This document shows, one piece after another, positions 51,747-64,000 of a DNA stretch of 64,000 nt. Numbering within the stretch: the first letter of the stretch is position 1; the number at the start of each line of letters is the position of its first letter. The position numbers and the translations under genes were made by a program. The stretch covers positions 3,541,240-3,605,239 of the forward strand of contig OZ025281.1 of the NCBI GenBank assembly GCA_964019165.1, written 5' to 3'. This DNA comes from Mastigias papua. Its lineage: Eukaryota; Cnidaria; Scyphozoa; Rhizostomeae; Mastigiidae. The notes under the pieces are model-generated. The model made no database searches, was not told where the DNA came from, and saw nothing but the letters and a program-made list of their open reading frames with translations.

Positions 51747-52588
51747 TTATATATCTGGTATGGAGTGATCCATGTGCTTTTTCACCAGTCCCTCAGCCAT
51801 ACTGCAAGAAATAAATTTTGATTAGATGGGAAATGACACAGTAAATAAGTCAATTAATAGGGGTTCTTTTGGGGACATGTTCATGAGAGAACTGATGGAA
51901 CATTGAGCTATTCACCCCTTAGTATTAGAAAAAGAACTTCTAATGGCAAATAGCTTCAAATTCTCTCTTTCCATATACTCTCTTCATTCACATCAGGGAA
52001 CCAAGATATATTTTTATTACAATCTTGAGATTTTCACTCACAGTTCTCTTTGCACAAATGAACATCTACTCACCCCCTCTTAGCAACAAATTTTGTTGGT
52101 GTTCTGCTTGAAATCAAACTGGTTTCCACTCAATGGAGTTTCATTACACATCATGCTAGTGCACAAAGACACAAAATACTAACACCCTTCTCTGTTCACA
52201 AGCTGTGCCATCAGTTGCCTTTGACTTAAGAATCATAGTCAATCTGAACAAAAGTAGAAAAATGCTTACCATTTGACCATGTGACTGTAAACAAATGTTG
52301 GCATGATGGTGAGTGTTACCGATCTGTCTGATTCTGAAAGTATCTTTGAAATATCCTTGTCCTTCAAGAGACAATAAGAATCAAATAAGTCATATGAAAA
52401 ATAAAAAACTGATAAAAAATAATAAAAATGCATATGGTCTATATATGACCTAGACTTGACACGAAGGAATGACAGACCTCATGAAACTCGCACAATGCAT
52501 TGCATGGTAGAATGATCGTGTTTCATACATATGCCATGAGTTCATATTTACAGTTCTTGAGTATGAAAATCTATGCTGCTCTGTTTAT

Positions 52589-52671
<83 letters not shown>

Positions 52672-55600
52672 TTATCATACTTTAATTTGAATATACAGAA
52701 ATGTAGGAGAGCAATAATTATGTGCAAGATGCAGTATTCAGGGGAGGAGCCTCCTTTGCAGGTTAACAAATAAGGAAGAGGTCCATGGAGGACAGCCTAT
52801 GGCTCAGAGATGTCATATGTACATATATACTGCATCTAAGTGTCAAATGTTTCTGATTTTTATACACAATTTGCAGAAAGGACCTTTACAGATCCTTGCT
52901 GAATGACATGGCAATGTAGCTGTGGCAATATTCATGAAGAAACAAGTTAAAATAGAAAATGAAAAACAAAAAGATACCTTCAATCCAACTACATTTTGTC
53001 CATTAACTTCAAGAATGTTGTGTTCTGTGAGCAATCCATTTCTTAGAAAATAAGAGTCGAGAATTACAATCAAATCACAGAAATAGCAGTACTTTGCAAT
53101 AATTCGGAATTACAACATAAAGTAAATCATTTATATACATACTTTATCATTTTGCCATATATATTTAAAAAAAATTAAATCTCCATTTGTCCCAGATAAC
53201 AATACTGCATCTTTCTGCACTTATTTTCCTATTGACTTGCGCATTCATTTATTCATTCCTGTAATTTTTACTGTTTATTCTTTGTTTTATTTAAAATGAT
53301 AGCTTTGCGGTATTGTATATTTCTACATCTTACAACCAACTTATCTACAAAGCAAGTCTGCAGAAAGTAATTGAGTCAAACAGTATAAATATCAGAAAGA
53401 ATCAAATTTCAAATATATATATAATATCTACCTTGCTGCAGAGGAATCTTTAACAAGTGAACAAACTCTGCCATCTTTAAATATGAAACCAACATGTCCA
53501 GTACTGTCCTTCTGTAATGTTATTGTCCTTTCAAAGGGCCTATACAAAAAGATGTGACCTTGATGAAATGCAAAGTGACATCATGCAAAAACTGAAATTT
53601 CATTCTAGAATTAGGTATATCTTTCAAACAGAATTAGGTGTCTCATCTGGAGATAAGACACATGAATGCTTTCTGACATTATAAGATTATACTTTAATTC
53701 ATGACATCTTTGCACAGACCCAGCTGCACGAAAATTAGATATGCACAAAATTACTTAATTTTCTTGCATTTTGATGCACAAAAATTTGAGGTGCGCAGAT
53801 ATTCCTTTCAGGAGGTGAGCAGAAATTAGATTGTGTGAGACTACAAACACGGAAAAACAAATGTATCTGCATATAGTTTGATTTTTAAATTTTTCAGGGC
53901 ATTGTCAGGTCAAACATTTTATGCATCATCACTAACATATTGTATCATATTGTAGAAAGAATGTGACAAACGTGAAAAATACATGTAGAGTTGCATATGA
54001 AGTATCTTATATTGTTGTTCTTTACTAAAGTGTGTGCAAAAATTAGATGTGTGCAAAATCCAGGTGTGCAAAAAAGATGCACAAAATTAAAACTTGCGCA
54101 AAAATTTCATGAATAAAGGTAGGTTCCAATGTGCCAAACAAAACTTGTCATTATGCAGTTGACTTTGTATCAGAATAATGTTGAATGGGAGAAGTATTGT
54201 GCATTTCTATGTAATCATTACAATACATAAATCCAGAAATCTGACAAATCAATTTTTACCATAAATATACTCTTAATGAGAGGCAATCTCAAGGAACATT
54301 GGCAAAGAAAACAGGATGGCCAACTGGAAATCACCAGAACACTACTGAACAGTCTAACCTAATTCTACTAGAATTTCCACAAAGGGCTATTATTCCGTAC
54401 TAGGTGAGTTACTGTTGAGCGTTGGCAGCCTTTTGCAGTAAAAAATGTGATGCAAATTGTTAATCACGCATATCAATTAAGCTGTGCATACTGTTTGTAT
54501 TTTGAATGACCGTGCTTTCAACTAATAATCACTTTGACCTATTTGTCTCATGCAAAAGACATTAAAACCTAATGATAGGTCACATCTATGGTTGCTGAAA
54601 GTTCATTACAACAAAAAAACTGTATTGCTTTATATATCACACAAGCCCTTGGCCTACTTTTTGATGATAGCTTCTTTTTATTCTCTACTCCACAGGGTAT
54701 GATTGCCTGACAGCATGTTTACCACTGAGCTCAAAGCCTTTTAACTCCATAGCTTCAAAGCCAAATGTACAACTAGTAGGCTCACAATTATGCAGAAGAA
54801 TGGAAATAAATAAATAAAATATCCATATGTACATATTTGCTCTTTGCTGTCTTCTATCCTTCCAGTGACAACACACACACACACAGACATGTGTCTGCAA
54901 GTTGTAGCATTATTATATTCACACCATGGACAGTTCTGTAACCAAAACGTCCCTTTTATGATATGCAGACATTTATTATGACTATAAAAAATGCTGAGCG
55001 GGGATAAGACAATCCTACTTTCCCAGATAACTGCTAGGAATACTAAGCCTTGCCTTTTCAGAAGATAAGTTTCCCTACCTGTCACGAACTGCAAATCTTA
55101 TCTGATTTCCAGGTACATGCTTCAGAATTTTCATAACTTTATCGTGGTCATATCCAGCCAGAGTCTCTCCATTAATCTGCAAGATTTGGTCACCAAATCG
55201 AAGTCCAGCAAGTGCTGCTGGAGATCCATTCAACACAAACGATACAAAGACACCTTTGTTTAGTGACCGGACCCTCAATCCGATCTTCCCATCTTGGTTC
55301 TTGCATGCGATCACTTCACGAACACCTTGTTTCACTTCAGCTCTCATAAGACTTGCATTCTGTGTACCTGTCACTGGTGCAACCATTCCGCCAGAAGAAT
55401 AAACACCAACTTGGCTGGCATGCTGGTACTGAATTACAGCCTGGTGAGAAAATATGATGTCATCATGATATACCCCTTGTAAAGCAATCTGTGGGTTCCT
55501 GGCCACTGATATAATAGAAGTATGGCCTATCATGCATAAAGTCAAGTTGAAAACAACTTACACACATTGATCCTAGTCAGTGAGAGCATGATAGTGGTTG

Positions 55601-57015
55601 ATCAAAGCCAGACTACAAAACATGCATTGTTTGCAAACAGTGATTAATTGATATTAGTGTTAAAAAACTTGTTGAGCAATGATGGAATTATGCCAGTGTC
55701 ACTAAACAAATCTGGTAGCACTTGTAATGTATGTTAGATGCTTCAAAGCCTTATTGGTCTACAAGAAATACCCTGCAGTCAGGATATGAAATAGGCCTCA
55801 AGATGTCAGAAAATGGCTCAAGAGGCCTTTATCCATCTATATAGGTTGACTTCTAACAATTCCTGGTGCAGAAAACAGGTCCAAGTGTGCTCTTAATATT
55901 TCAAAATCCATTTCCATACCTGGCCAGATTCTGGCATTTCTTTGGCAATTGTTGCTTCATCAATTGGTAGTCCCATCCATTCTGTTAGTGAGGGGTACAG
56001 ACTTGAGGGTGCCTACACGAAGGGAAAATTCAAAGGTATGTCAATAAACCCAGTTTGTGTAAAATTAAATTGACAGTCAAAATCTAAACATTGTTGCAGC
56101 AGGAGTGGATTCTACCAAAACAAAAAACTTTACAAAGACTTATGTGTTTATAAAACTTTCATGGAAATAAGTCAAATATACAGGAGATGGGTCTGGTTTT
56201 CTTCATACTTTTCTCGAGTATCTAAATGCCAAGACCTGTCACAGCAAATGACGCAATAAGCTTTTGAAGACAGGCCTTCTACATATGACCAGATTGCCTT
56301 TGCATCATGGGAGAGCAGTCCAGAAGATGAGACAGCATCATCTTTAACTAAGCCCAAGTCAGGCAATGAATGAAATCAAATTATCCTGATTGAATGCATA
56401 AATGTATCAGTTGCAAGCCATCACTTACTGAAGCGACCTGCCCTTGCCCAGCGCTCGCCTGAGGGGGCGCCAGTTGCTGGCCCTGAGCTTGCGCCATCTG
56501 AGCCTGCACCTGCAAAACAGAAAATGAACTACTGCTATTTGTTTCACTATAGTCATTTATCGCCTCAATGCAAAGAGCAGATAAAACGATTTCATGTTGC
56601 AACTACTATCACAAGGAAACCTAACGTACGTCAAAATTATATATAGTTTATATGCACTTTTCAACTGACCGGATTCTTAACATCCGCCAGTTTTGCTACA
56701 ATGCTGTAAGTGGATAACAGTTTTAACTTGTCACAAAGTACATAGAATGCAAACATAAATCAAACACATTTCCTCTTAATGTCAAACATTAGTCAAATCA
56801 AGCTTGAGCAAATGAAATCAGTGATAATCCCCTAGTTTAATTGAGCAAACATTGATAGCAATTGCGCCATCGTTTGGGCCTAAACTTGAGGAGGGCTGCC
56901 ACAACTGTGCACGGACATAGTTAATAGTACATACATTTTTAGCTCAACTCAATGCACTCCTTACCTGGGCCAATTGATCTACTTTCATGTCTTCGAGTGA
57001 TGGATAAAGCGACAT
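51747..57015 (-). CDS. SDCBP: Syntenin (SDCBP) orthologue, tandem-PDZ scaffold, eight coding exons
   Basis: Minus-strand exons, in coding order: 57015-56965, 56509-56429, 56012-55920, 55440-55079, 53539-53432, 53041-52978, 52361-52270, 51801-51747. They sum to 906 nt, giving 301 residues (human 298), with all phases joined. The start [14 protein letters not shown] and the end MDHSIPDI match the family at both termini. PDZ1 spans about residues 116-196 with carboxylate loop KIGLRV, and PDZ2 about 200-276 with HVGFIF. Two LYPSL motifs (residues 3-7 and 49-53) correspond to ALIX-binding LYPxL motifs; residues 18-44 are Gln/Ala-rich. Syntenin binds syndecan tails and phosphoinositides at membranes and acts with ALIX in endosomal budding and exosome formation. 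The gene is tail-to-tail with SYCP2. Confidence 0.97.
52591..52669. repeat. (TA)n microsatellite in a syntenin intron
   Basis: About 39 uninterrupted TA units between the seventh and sixth coding exons of syntenin (minus-strand order). Frames crossing it are artefacts. Confidence 0.98.
53712..54110. repeat. Degenerate TGCACAAAATTA-type repeat in a syntenin intron
   Basis: Variants of GTGCAAAAATTAGAT, TGCACAAAATTA and TGCGCAAAAATTT recur at both edges of this stretch in the same orientation. No terminal structure was found. It may be an old interspersed element. Confidence 0.4.
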
Positions 57016-57215
57016 TTTGGCGCTGATATGTTAGGCCTGAATATATTTAAACGCCCTTCTCGTGCGGTTACAAAACTTAGAATTAATTTTGCAAAGTCAG
57101 TACTCCTATTTAACTCAATGTCATATGACGCACATTACGTCATAAACTATAAATAAGTAATAGTCATTCGTCCCCCGCACAATACTTTTTGAACAGTGGA
57201 GGATGACGTAAGAGA
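57016..57215 (-). promoter_or_regulatory. Probable syntenin promoter region with CRE-like sites
   Basis: Upstream of the syntenin ATG are TGACG at 57,126-57,130, TACGTCA at 57,136-57,142 and GATGACGTAA near 57,203. Clustered TGACG/ACGTCA words suggest CREB/ATF-type control. No transcript start is visible. Confidence 0.35.
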
Positions 57216-58430
57216 ATTGCGGAGGGCCCTGTTGTACATGTAGCGTCAAAGGCATATAACTTTAATTTTAGGATATATAAAATTAAAATACTTGGAATTA
57301 TTGCAAAGCGAATCAGTTCATACTATATTCTCCCGCCATTTACACTATGTTCAGGTACACAGGGAGCCATTTTATATGACACCTTCATTTAGAAGTCTAA
57401 ACGATCTACAACTTACGTGTACGTAGTTCAAATACCTGGAATTATATTTTTATTGCAAGTAGATTGTTATGCTGAGGTTTTTACGATGCAGCCAATTAAT
57501 TTTAATTTATTTAGTATGATATTTTTGTGGCTTTATATGCTTTGTTGGAGGGCCCCATGAAAACAGCTTATGCTTTTTTCCCTCAGGCCCATCGTTCAGA
57601 AAATCGAGTGTTATCTTTTAAATACTTTTGCATGTTAGCAAATCACTTTGGAACTTTTAAGCTAAACAAAATAAAGCCGGGTAGTTGGTATTTTCTGTGC
57701 AATAGTAGACGCACAAGTCAAGGTCACTGGTTGTGGTGCTCTGGGTGCCTTCTTGAGTTTTCGTTGATGAAACAAGTCACCTGACCTTTATGACTCTATG
57801 GTAGTAACCTTATGATTATTGCTCAATACTGTGATACACAGAAAGGATGACTTAGAACTATGGCATTTTTCACGGGGGCAATTTTAGTCGTTGCCATACC
57901 AACCTAAGCACAGCTACAACAACTATGACAACAACAACCATGATAATGTGAGTCGATTGTTATTGGCGGTCGTTGACCAACTTCAGTATTGGAAAACCCT
58001 TGCTTGCAGGTAAGTTTACCTATTCCCTATTATTTTCACTGGAAATAAAGACATTTTTCGCCAGTTAGCCCACATGAGCCCCCTTAAGCTTACAGTTGTC
58101 CATAAGAAATTTCATTAAGATCTTCTGTTGCTGTGAAGTGACACTTAGTGTCAGTTGTTTGACAGTTTCGTTAGCTTTCAAATTTTCAAAGCTACCACCT
58201 CTTCAGTAAATACTGTAGCAGAATCGTCTTCTGTTGAAAATTCTTCGATGCTTTGCATTTTAGCAAGATTAATGGATTCTGCTAACCAGAGGAATATCAG
58301 AAGCGGCTAATTATAATGTACTATCGCCCTCTAGCTCTCATCTCAACGATTACAGGGGGCTACCCACACAACTTATACACAATTCGATAGCTCTTAATCT
58401 GTACATTCATATCCTATCCTCTTACCCCAT

Positions 58431-58458
58431 AGGGTTAGGGTAAAGGGTTAGGGTTAGC
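58431..58458. repeat. Short interstitial telomere-like tract (GGGTTA)
   Basis: AGGGTTAGGGTAAAGGGTTA followed by GGGTTAGC: about four TTAGGG-like units, one with an inserted A. TTAGGG is the usual animal telomere repeat; such short tracts are often scars of break repair. Confidence 0.7.
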
Positions 58459-60588
58459 GTTAGTTATTTCGTAGACCCGGTATTATGAATATCAGCAAAT
58501 TGCGTACTATATTCATAATGGCGGACACAACGTATCTTATTTACAGGGGGCAACTCTGCTACTTTCTTGTGACTTGTTATTATCACCTATTAACTCTTTC
58601 TTTCAAATTTTTTGAAAATGGATGTCATTGTTCTGTGTAACTTTGTAGGCTAAGTAGCGTTCATATTCTGCAGTGCAGAAAGGCTATAGCTGGGGGTTAT
58701 TGTTCATGAAAAACCACACTGCAGACAAAGTGGTCAGACTTGCATTGTCAAAATAAAACTTGAGAAGTGAAAGAGTATAAACTTGAATAGAACAGCTGAT
58801 CAGTGATTTGCTCTACTCATCTAGCTCTTGCTTGCATGGGAGATTAGTGGAAAGTGCAGAACATTTTGAGAGAAAGAGATAATGCTGCAAGCCTAATCAA
58901 AATCTAACTAGATTGAATTATCATCATGACATGCCACTAACTACTTTTTTGTCAATAGATGAAGTTTAAATTCAAAATGTTTATGACCATTGAAATCCTC
59001 TGGACTTGTTTTTACACTAAGCTTCTGATATTGGTGTTGTAAGACAAGCTGCTTTATAATTGCTGCCCTAAATCTCAGTTAAATTTTTTATATAAGCTTA
59101 TTGATCTATCATAAAACTGATATACAAGATTTTCTTTGATTTCTATGAAATTTCTTTTCATTTGTAATCATGCTTAAGATTTAATCAGCTAAATGACTCT
59201 TCTCATGACTTTTTGAGTTGATTTTGTGAGAATCTGAGATTATTATGAGTGGGTGATTCAGTTGATGACAATGGCTGTGTGGTGCTGCAGATCTTCCAAT
59301 TCAGACATTGCATGTTTGAACTATACACAGGTTAGATCAATGCACCACAGGCTATCAGTTATCTCTGCTTTCCTTCTTCTTGTGTTTCTCTAAATGGCCA
59401 CTAAGTTAAAATTTGATGAAACTTGTTATAAGCCATAGAAAAGCATCAGCTTAATAGTTGCCATCAAAACCCTGTCTGTGTAGACAAATAAATACTAACT
59501 TATGAAGCTAAATAGGCACATAAAGTAATGATGTTCAACTGTATAAAGCATTTAGCTATTTTTTCTTGTAGATTTATTTCCAGTATCCATAGCTTCTCTC
59601 TAAGTTTGTTTTGGAAAGAACCCATAATAAATCATGAAAGCTTAGGGCAATTTACTCTAGGGCACTTTACTCTCTAGGTTTGTAGACATGATTGTTGTCT
59701 AGGACCATTCTCATATCTGTTGTCTTATTCGTAGGTTATGTGTCTTAAAGGTAGGATGACATTGTCACATACTTATATGTATGTATTCTTTCTTCCAGCA
59801 TTTGACTCTTCTTTATCTAATTTATTAGTTGTGTCTCCAGACGCATTCTGTAAAACACTTGGATCTCACCTCACAAATGATGAGCCCTGAAAAATGAGGT
59901 AAGTCATTTCATATGATCTAGAATTGAGCAGTTAAGATACCTACCATTTGACAAAATGGCTACAGGTGAACCACTGAGATCAAGTGACATCTTTAGTTGT
60001 GTACAACTGAATTCAGGCTTTGCTTTTGGCATTGAACTTGGAAACTTCATGTCATGATTTAAGATTTGTTGCTTGAAATGTTAGGATGATATGAGTACAG
60101 ATGAAATATAGTCATGCTAGTCACAAATTTGTAAAAACTTGCTTGAATGGCAGTTTATCTTTGAAGAGTGATGATGAGTACAATAGTTGTTTTGATGAGT
60201 ACAAGAGTACAATAGTCTTTGAAGAGTGCAGTAGCTTTTTTGCCTTTGAAGTGAATTATACCACTTCATGCAAGCATGAGATAACAAAAATGGTAATAGT
60301 TCTTTAGCAAATGTGCAGGGATGTAAAAGAGCTTTATTAATGGTGATTTGTTCAGAAAATTTATTACTTGAGCTATCAAATCATCTGATATCTATATTTT
60401 TTAAGATATGTGTCATATTACTTAGAAGAGTGTGAATTGGTCACAAATTTAGTTGCAACTGATCAGAGAGAGCTTTTTCTTAAACTCAATTATACTTACT
60501 GGATGTTTTGAGTGCCAGAAGTATGCCTTTTCTACATGAAATAGAAGCTAGCCATATGTTGTGAAGACAAAGTGTGAGAAAACAAGTG

Positions 60589-60662
60589 ACACATGCAGGC
60601 TTTGAATAAACAACCCTCAGATTTGCACGTTGAGTGCTCTACCAACTGAGGTATTGCATCAC
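60589..60662 (-). repeat. tRNA-like (SINE-type) sequence, minus strand
   Basis: Read on the minus strand, TACCTCAGTTGGTAGAGC is a good RNA polymerase III box A, followed about 35 nt later by a weak box-B-like GGGTTGTTTATTCAAAGC. It cannot form a full tRNA cloverleaf, so a tRNA-derived SINE head is more likely than a tRNA gene. Confidence 0.5.
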
Positions 60663-60730
60663 AGTTTCAAGCACATGCTTAAGGTTCTGTCACGTGCTTA
60701 CACCATTGCATTACGTGATGGCATTTCAAT

Positions 60731-60766
60731 GGCTCCCCTTTGCACATTGGCTCCCCTTTGCACATT
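60731..60766. repeat. 18-bp tandem duplication
   Basis: Two exact copies of GGCTCCCCTTTGCACATT, lying between the two tRNA-like sequences. Confidence 0.9.
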
Positions 60767-60828
60767 GGCAAAAGGAGAGCATGAGCTTATGACTCTCCCT
60801 TGAGGAACAACTTGAAATCTTGAACTAA

Positions 60829-60880
60829 TGGCTCAGCGCTAGAGCACTCAAAATGCAAAATCACAAGTTTAAGTCTTCTT
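60829..60880 (+). repeat. tRNA-like (SINE-type) sequence, plus strand
   Basis: TGGCTCAGCGCTAGAGC is a clear box A, and AAGTTTAAGTCTTC at about 60,865-60,878 resembles box B. The acceptor stem is not complementary. It points away from the minus-strand copy at 60,589-60,662. Confidence 0.5.
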
Positions 60881-61844
60881 TGAGTTACTCACTTTGTTTG
60901 CTTACTTTTTTTGCATCGCTCACTAACTTTCATTTCACAATATTCCCTAGATTCTATTGTTTTTACTTAATTATATATTGTTTATGTTATACTCACTCTA
61001 AGGCTATATGTACTAAAAACGATTTCACCGTAAGTTTTCTATAATGCAAAGTATAATTTTGACAACAATTGATCAAGAGTTGATATCAGTGAACCCATTT
61101 AAGGCACCACTGCTTGTTGATTGCGTTTGTGTAAAGCTAGGGCAAAACGAGCATATGGAAAGATAAGTCCTCCTTTTACTATGAGCTTTGCTCGCCAAGA
61201 GAAAACTGTCGTAGTTCATTGTTGAAAGTAGGAGACGACCTCAGAGAAGAGTTCAAGCCATGTGTTCTTTATATGTCAATCGTAATGCAAAATAAATTTT
61301 ATGAATTTACTTGAATCTCTTAGAACCATTATTTATAGGACGTTTAGTATTATTCTCCCATAAGTGCGAATGTGAGCAATTTCTAAACAGTGATAAAACA
61401 CCGGGAATATGCTTTGTTTCCATGGTGTTCCATGTTGTTAAGTGAAGGAGAAACTGAAGTGCTCTACTTGATGGAGACAGTGTATTTTGATAAGGCCTAT
61501 TTTTCTCTGGCTTGGAGTTCATGATTAAAAGTTGGATTTTTAATAAGCTGTAATAAGTATTTGTAATAAGATAAGTAATAAGCTGGATAGTTTGAACAGC
61601 TCCATTGTACATAAAAGAGGATGTTATAAATCCCCTTTATTACATGGCTTTGTTTCGTTGTTTGATATTAATTTTGGACATAAACATATTGCGGGCGGTA
61701 CAAGTAAGAAAGATTTTGCTTTCCAAATATGTTACACTAAGCTTGTTATTACGTATGATGTAGTTCTGACGCGTTTAGACGCGAAATTCAGAACACCTTA
61801 CTTTAAACATTGTGGGAGTCCACTTAAGATATGTTATAAAATCC

Positions 61845-62005
61845 ACAAAAAATCCTTTTAAATCGACACGAAATCCGTTAATGAATCCACAAAAAACCAG
61901 TAGAGAATCGACAAGAATCCATTAGAGTATCCATATTAGTCAATCTTAGATCTTCGTGATTTGCAATAGGCAATCCCTTGAAATCCTCTTGAGAATCCAT
62001 TTCGA
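61845..62005. repeat. Irregular AATCC/AATCGAC-spaced repeat
   Basis: AATCC or AATCGAC recurs roughly every 10-20 bases (GAATCCACAAAAAA, GAATCGACAAGAATCCATTA and similar). It is a degenerate tandem array with no coding frame of note. Confidence 0.5.
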
Positions 62006-64000
62006 ATCCTTGCAATCAAATGGCTTTGATTCTTTTATCATTAGAGATAACATACTATTCGATAGGGTCCCCGGGGCACAATGGGCCAAAATAGGGTTTT
62101 TTGTGCTGTGTTCTCTGTATAATGCTGACGGACATTTTCTAACACATTTAATTAGGTCTATTATGGAGCCCTACTCTTTTATGTTTAACTACTACAGTTT
62201 GAAGCTCAACTTCAAACAAAGCAGTATATAACATTCAACCATGCTGTTTGCCAAGACTTTCAGGCATAAATTTTAAAAAAATCCTTGGGCACAATGGGTC
62301 ATTTTCAAAAGCTATTGCAAAAAACTTAAAAAGCAATAATTGGTTAAGAAACGCAGTGTTTTCAATCAAGTGCCAGGGGCAGCAGTTCAGCATTTCTTGT
62401 GGAGGATTCAAGTAGACAAACTAAAACCGCAGTGATATAGAGGATGCTAAAACGGGTACTACTACGATACATATGCGAGAAAAAGTGGAGGGGCTGCTGC
62501 CCCCCAGCTCCCCAAGCCTCCTGGTTCCGCCTCCCACGAGTGTTCCTGGTTTTACCACAATTTGGTGTCATAAAGTAACTTTCTCTTAATGACTTTTTGA
62601 ACAGCATGTTCTTACTTATTGAGTCAGCCTCGTAGCATGTTTCATCGCAGACATAGATCCTATGTGATGCATATTTAGTATCGAACCAGCTATTTTCAGA
62701 GTGCACTCGAAGTAAAAGATTGAAAAATTGTCTGGTGGTTGCTTTTGTCAATAATTCTGGTTTTGTTATGCTCTGTAAATGTATCCATTACTTTCGTAAA
62801 ATGTATTAGTTAATGAATACAGGATTGAGATGATCAAAGGGATGAGTAGGCGATAGAGGCAGCGGATAAAATATTTTTACGGCCAATTGTTTTCGTTTGG
62901 TTTGACTATGTTAAGTTGTTCTATAAATTCTCAACACTTTGTAATCTACTTTCGTCAAATTGACTCCATTTTGAGTACATTCTTTTCGTACAATAATCCC
63001 AATTGCCAGATTTTATATAGAAAGACATATTCATAGGAACAATGGCTAATTTTGTCTCTCTCTTCCTTCTGCTTTCTTTTTGTTTTGTTGTGAAAAATTT
63101 GATCATATAGCATCTCCGATTGTGCAGTGCGGATGAAACAACAAAAGCAGGATGTGAATTGCTGATTATAAATTCCGCCAAATCTATAATTTAATTGAGC
63201 GTCCTTTTGTATGGACGTTCTTTGGGATTATGCCAAATCTGTATAAAAACCCAGGAATGGTTATTTGTACGACGATTATGGCCGTTGATTATGGCCGTTG
63301 ATGACCCTACTTGAGAATAAACTAATGCTTTACCATCCATCGAAGCAATTGGACTAGAAAGTCATCACTAATGGATGGTGTTATTTTCAAAGTAAAAGGT
63401 ACTAGTTTAGCACAGCGTAATTCAAGTTGAATTCCTTCAGTTATCTAGTTTATTTTGTTACTTGTTTACTTATTTGTTTCGATGTTTATCTGTTAACTCG
63501 CCATTTTAATGGCCTAATTACTGTTGCATTTGTTCATTCGGTCATTATATTTAGTACATTATTCATTCATTTATCAACTCATTTTATATTGATTACTTAT
63601 TTGTTCCTTTGTTTATTATTTTTTTGCAGTATACGTTCAATACTTGTACGACTGATTTGCGATTTGCTTCTTAATATACACACTGCTTCATCTTGAAGTT
63701 TGAGCGCCGGTTGTAAACTGCATACTCGACGAAAAGATTCGCATAGCGCCCATGCTTTAAAATCTACGGCCCTCAATACTATCTAGACAACACATTTGGT
63801 AGTCTGTGTAGTTTTCTTGGAAGTTTTTTGATAGACCACTTCTCTTGTGCCTTTCCAAACCGAAATAAATATGGAAGAAGTCTCTCAGAGACATGTTTTC
63901 ATGAGCTTTGGCATGTTCATAGTGACAGTACATTCATGTTTTCACATTCCTCAGTTTGCAAGCTGGCTTTGTGGACTCTTTCTAACTATGTTTTAGCTCT

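Larger units (their letters stand above)
57220..64000. other. Stretch without a supportable protein gene
   Basis: Open frames here are short and match nothing I recognise. Visible contents are the telomere-like tract near 58,431, the tRNA-like pair at 60,589-60,880, an AATCC-spaced repeat at 61,845-62,005, and two GGGCACAATGGG words near 62,072 and 62,287. It may be intergenic or lie in a long intron of a gene beyond the window. Confidence 0.55.

Noticed and set aside
57527..57784. 85-residue frame upstream of syntenin
   Set aside because: No ATG at the start, no domain, no splice signals in phase.
58431..58458. True telomere or chromosome end
   Set aside because: Only about four imperfect units, embedded in unique sequence on both sides.

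Overview
The window is metazoan nuclear DNA. It has spliced genes with many short exons and introns of about 0.1-4.6 kb, AT-rich intergenic sequence, long dinucleotide and trinucleotide microsatellites, and many short non-autonomous DNA transposons. The gene set (SoxC, SYCP2 and syntenin orthologues) and the repeat style (G-rich MITEs, a LINE reverse-transcriptase tail) fit a non-bilaterian animal, most likely a cnidarian and perhaps an anthozoan. The organism is inferred, not proven.

Layout. (1) 1-6,950, plus strand: the last four coding exons of an unrecognised gene with an acidic, Glu/Lys/Pro-rich tail; its 4.6-kb intron carries several MITEs. (2) 6,950-14,780: gene-poor, with a TG/TA microsatellite, a perfect 25-bp hairpin and a TA microsatellite. 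(3) 14,800-17,430, plus strand: an intronless SoxC-type HMG-box gene with CCAAT/E2F-like promoter elements. (4) 17,430-24,900: gene-poor, with a LINE reverse-transcriptase remnant (minus strand) and a hAT-like MITE. (5) 24,949-49,762, plus strand: a 35-coding-exon synaptonemal complex protein 2 (SYCP2) orthologue, reconstructed exon by exon, which gives 1,276 residues in a continuous frame. (6) 51,747-57,015, minus strand: an eight-coding-exon syntenin (SDCBP) orthologue of 301 residues, tail-to-tail with SYCP2. (7) 57,220-64,000: no supportable protein gene, but a short telomere-like tract and a pair of divergent tRNA-like (SINE-type) promoters.

The genes do not form an operon or pathway. 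SoxC is a developmental transcription factor, SYCP2 a meiotic chromosome-axis protein, and syntenin a PDZ scaffold of membrane and exosome traffic. I found no CRISPR, phage or defence system and nothing I would call a new multi-gene system. The most interesting material is the early-animal SYCP2 gene model and a set of foldback or terminal-inverted-repeat elements, several with intact target-site duplications.

All exon boundaries were read by eye from GT/GC-AG sites, reading phase and remembered family similarity. No transcript or database evidence was available.
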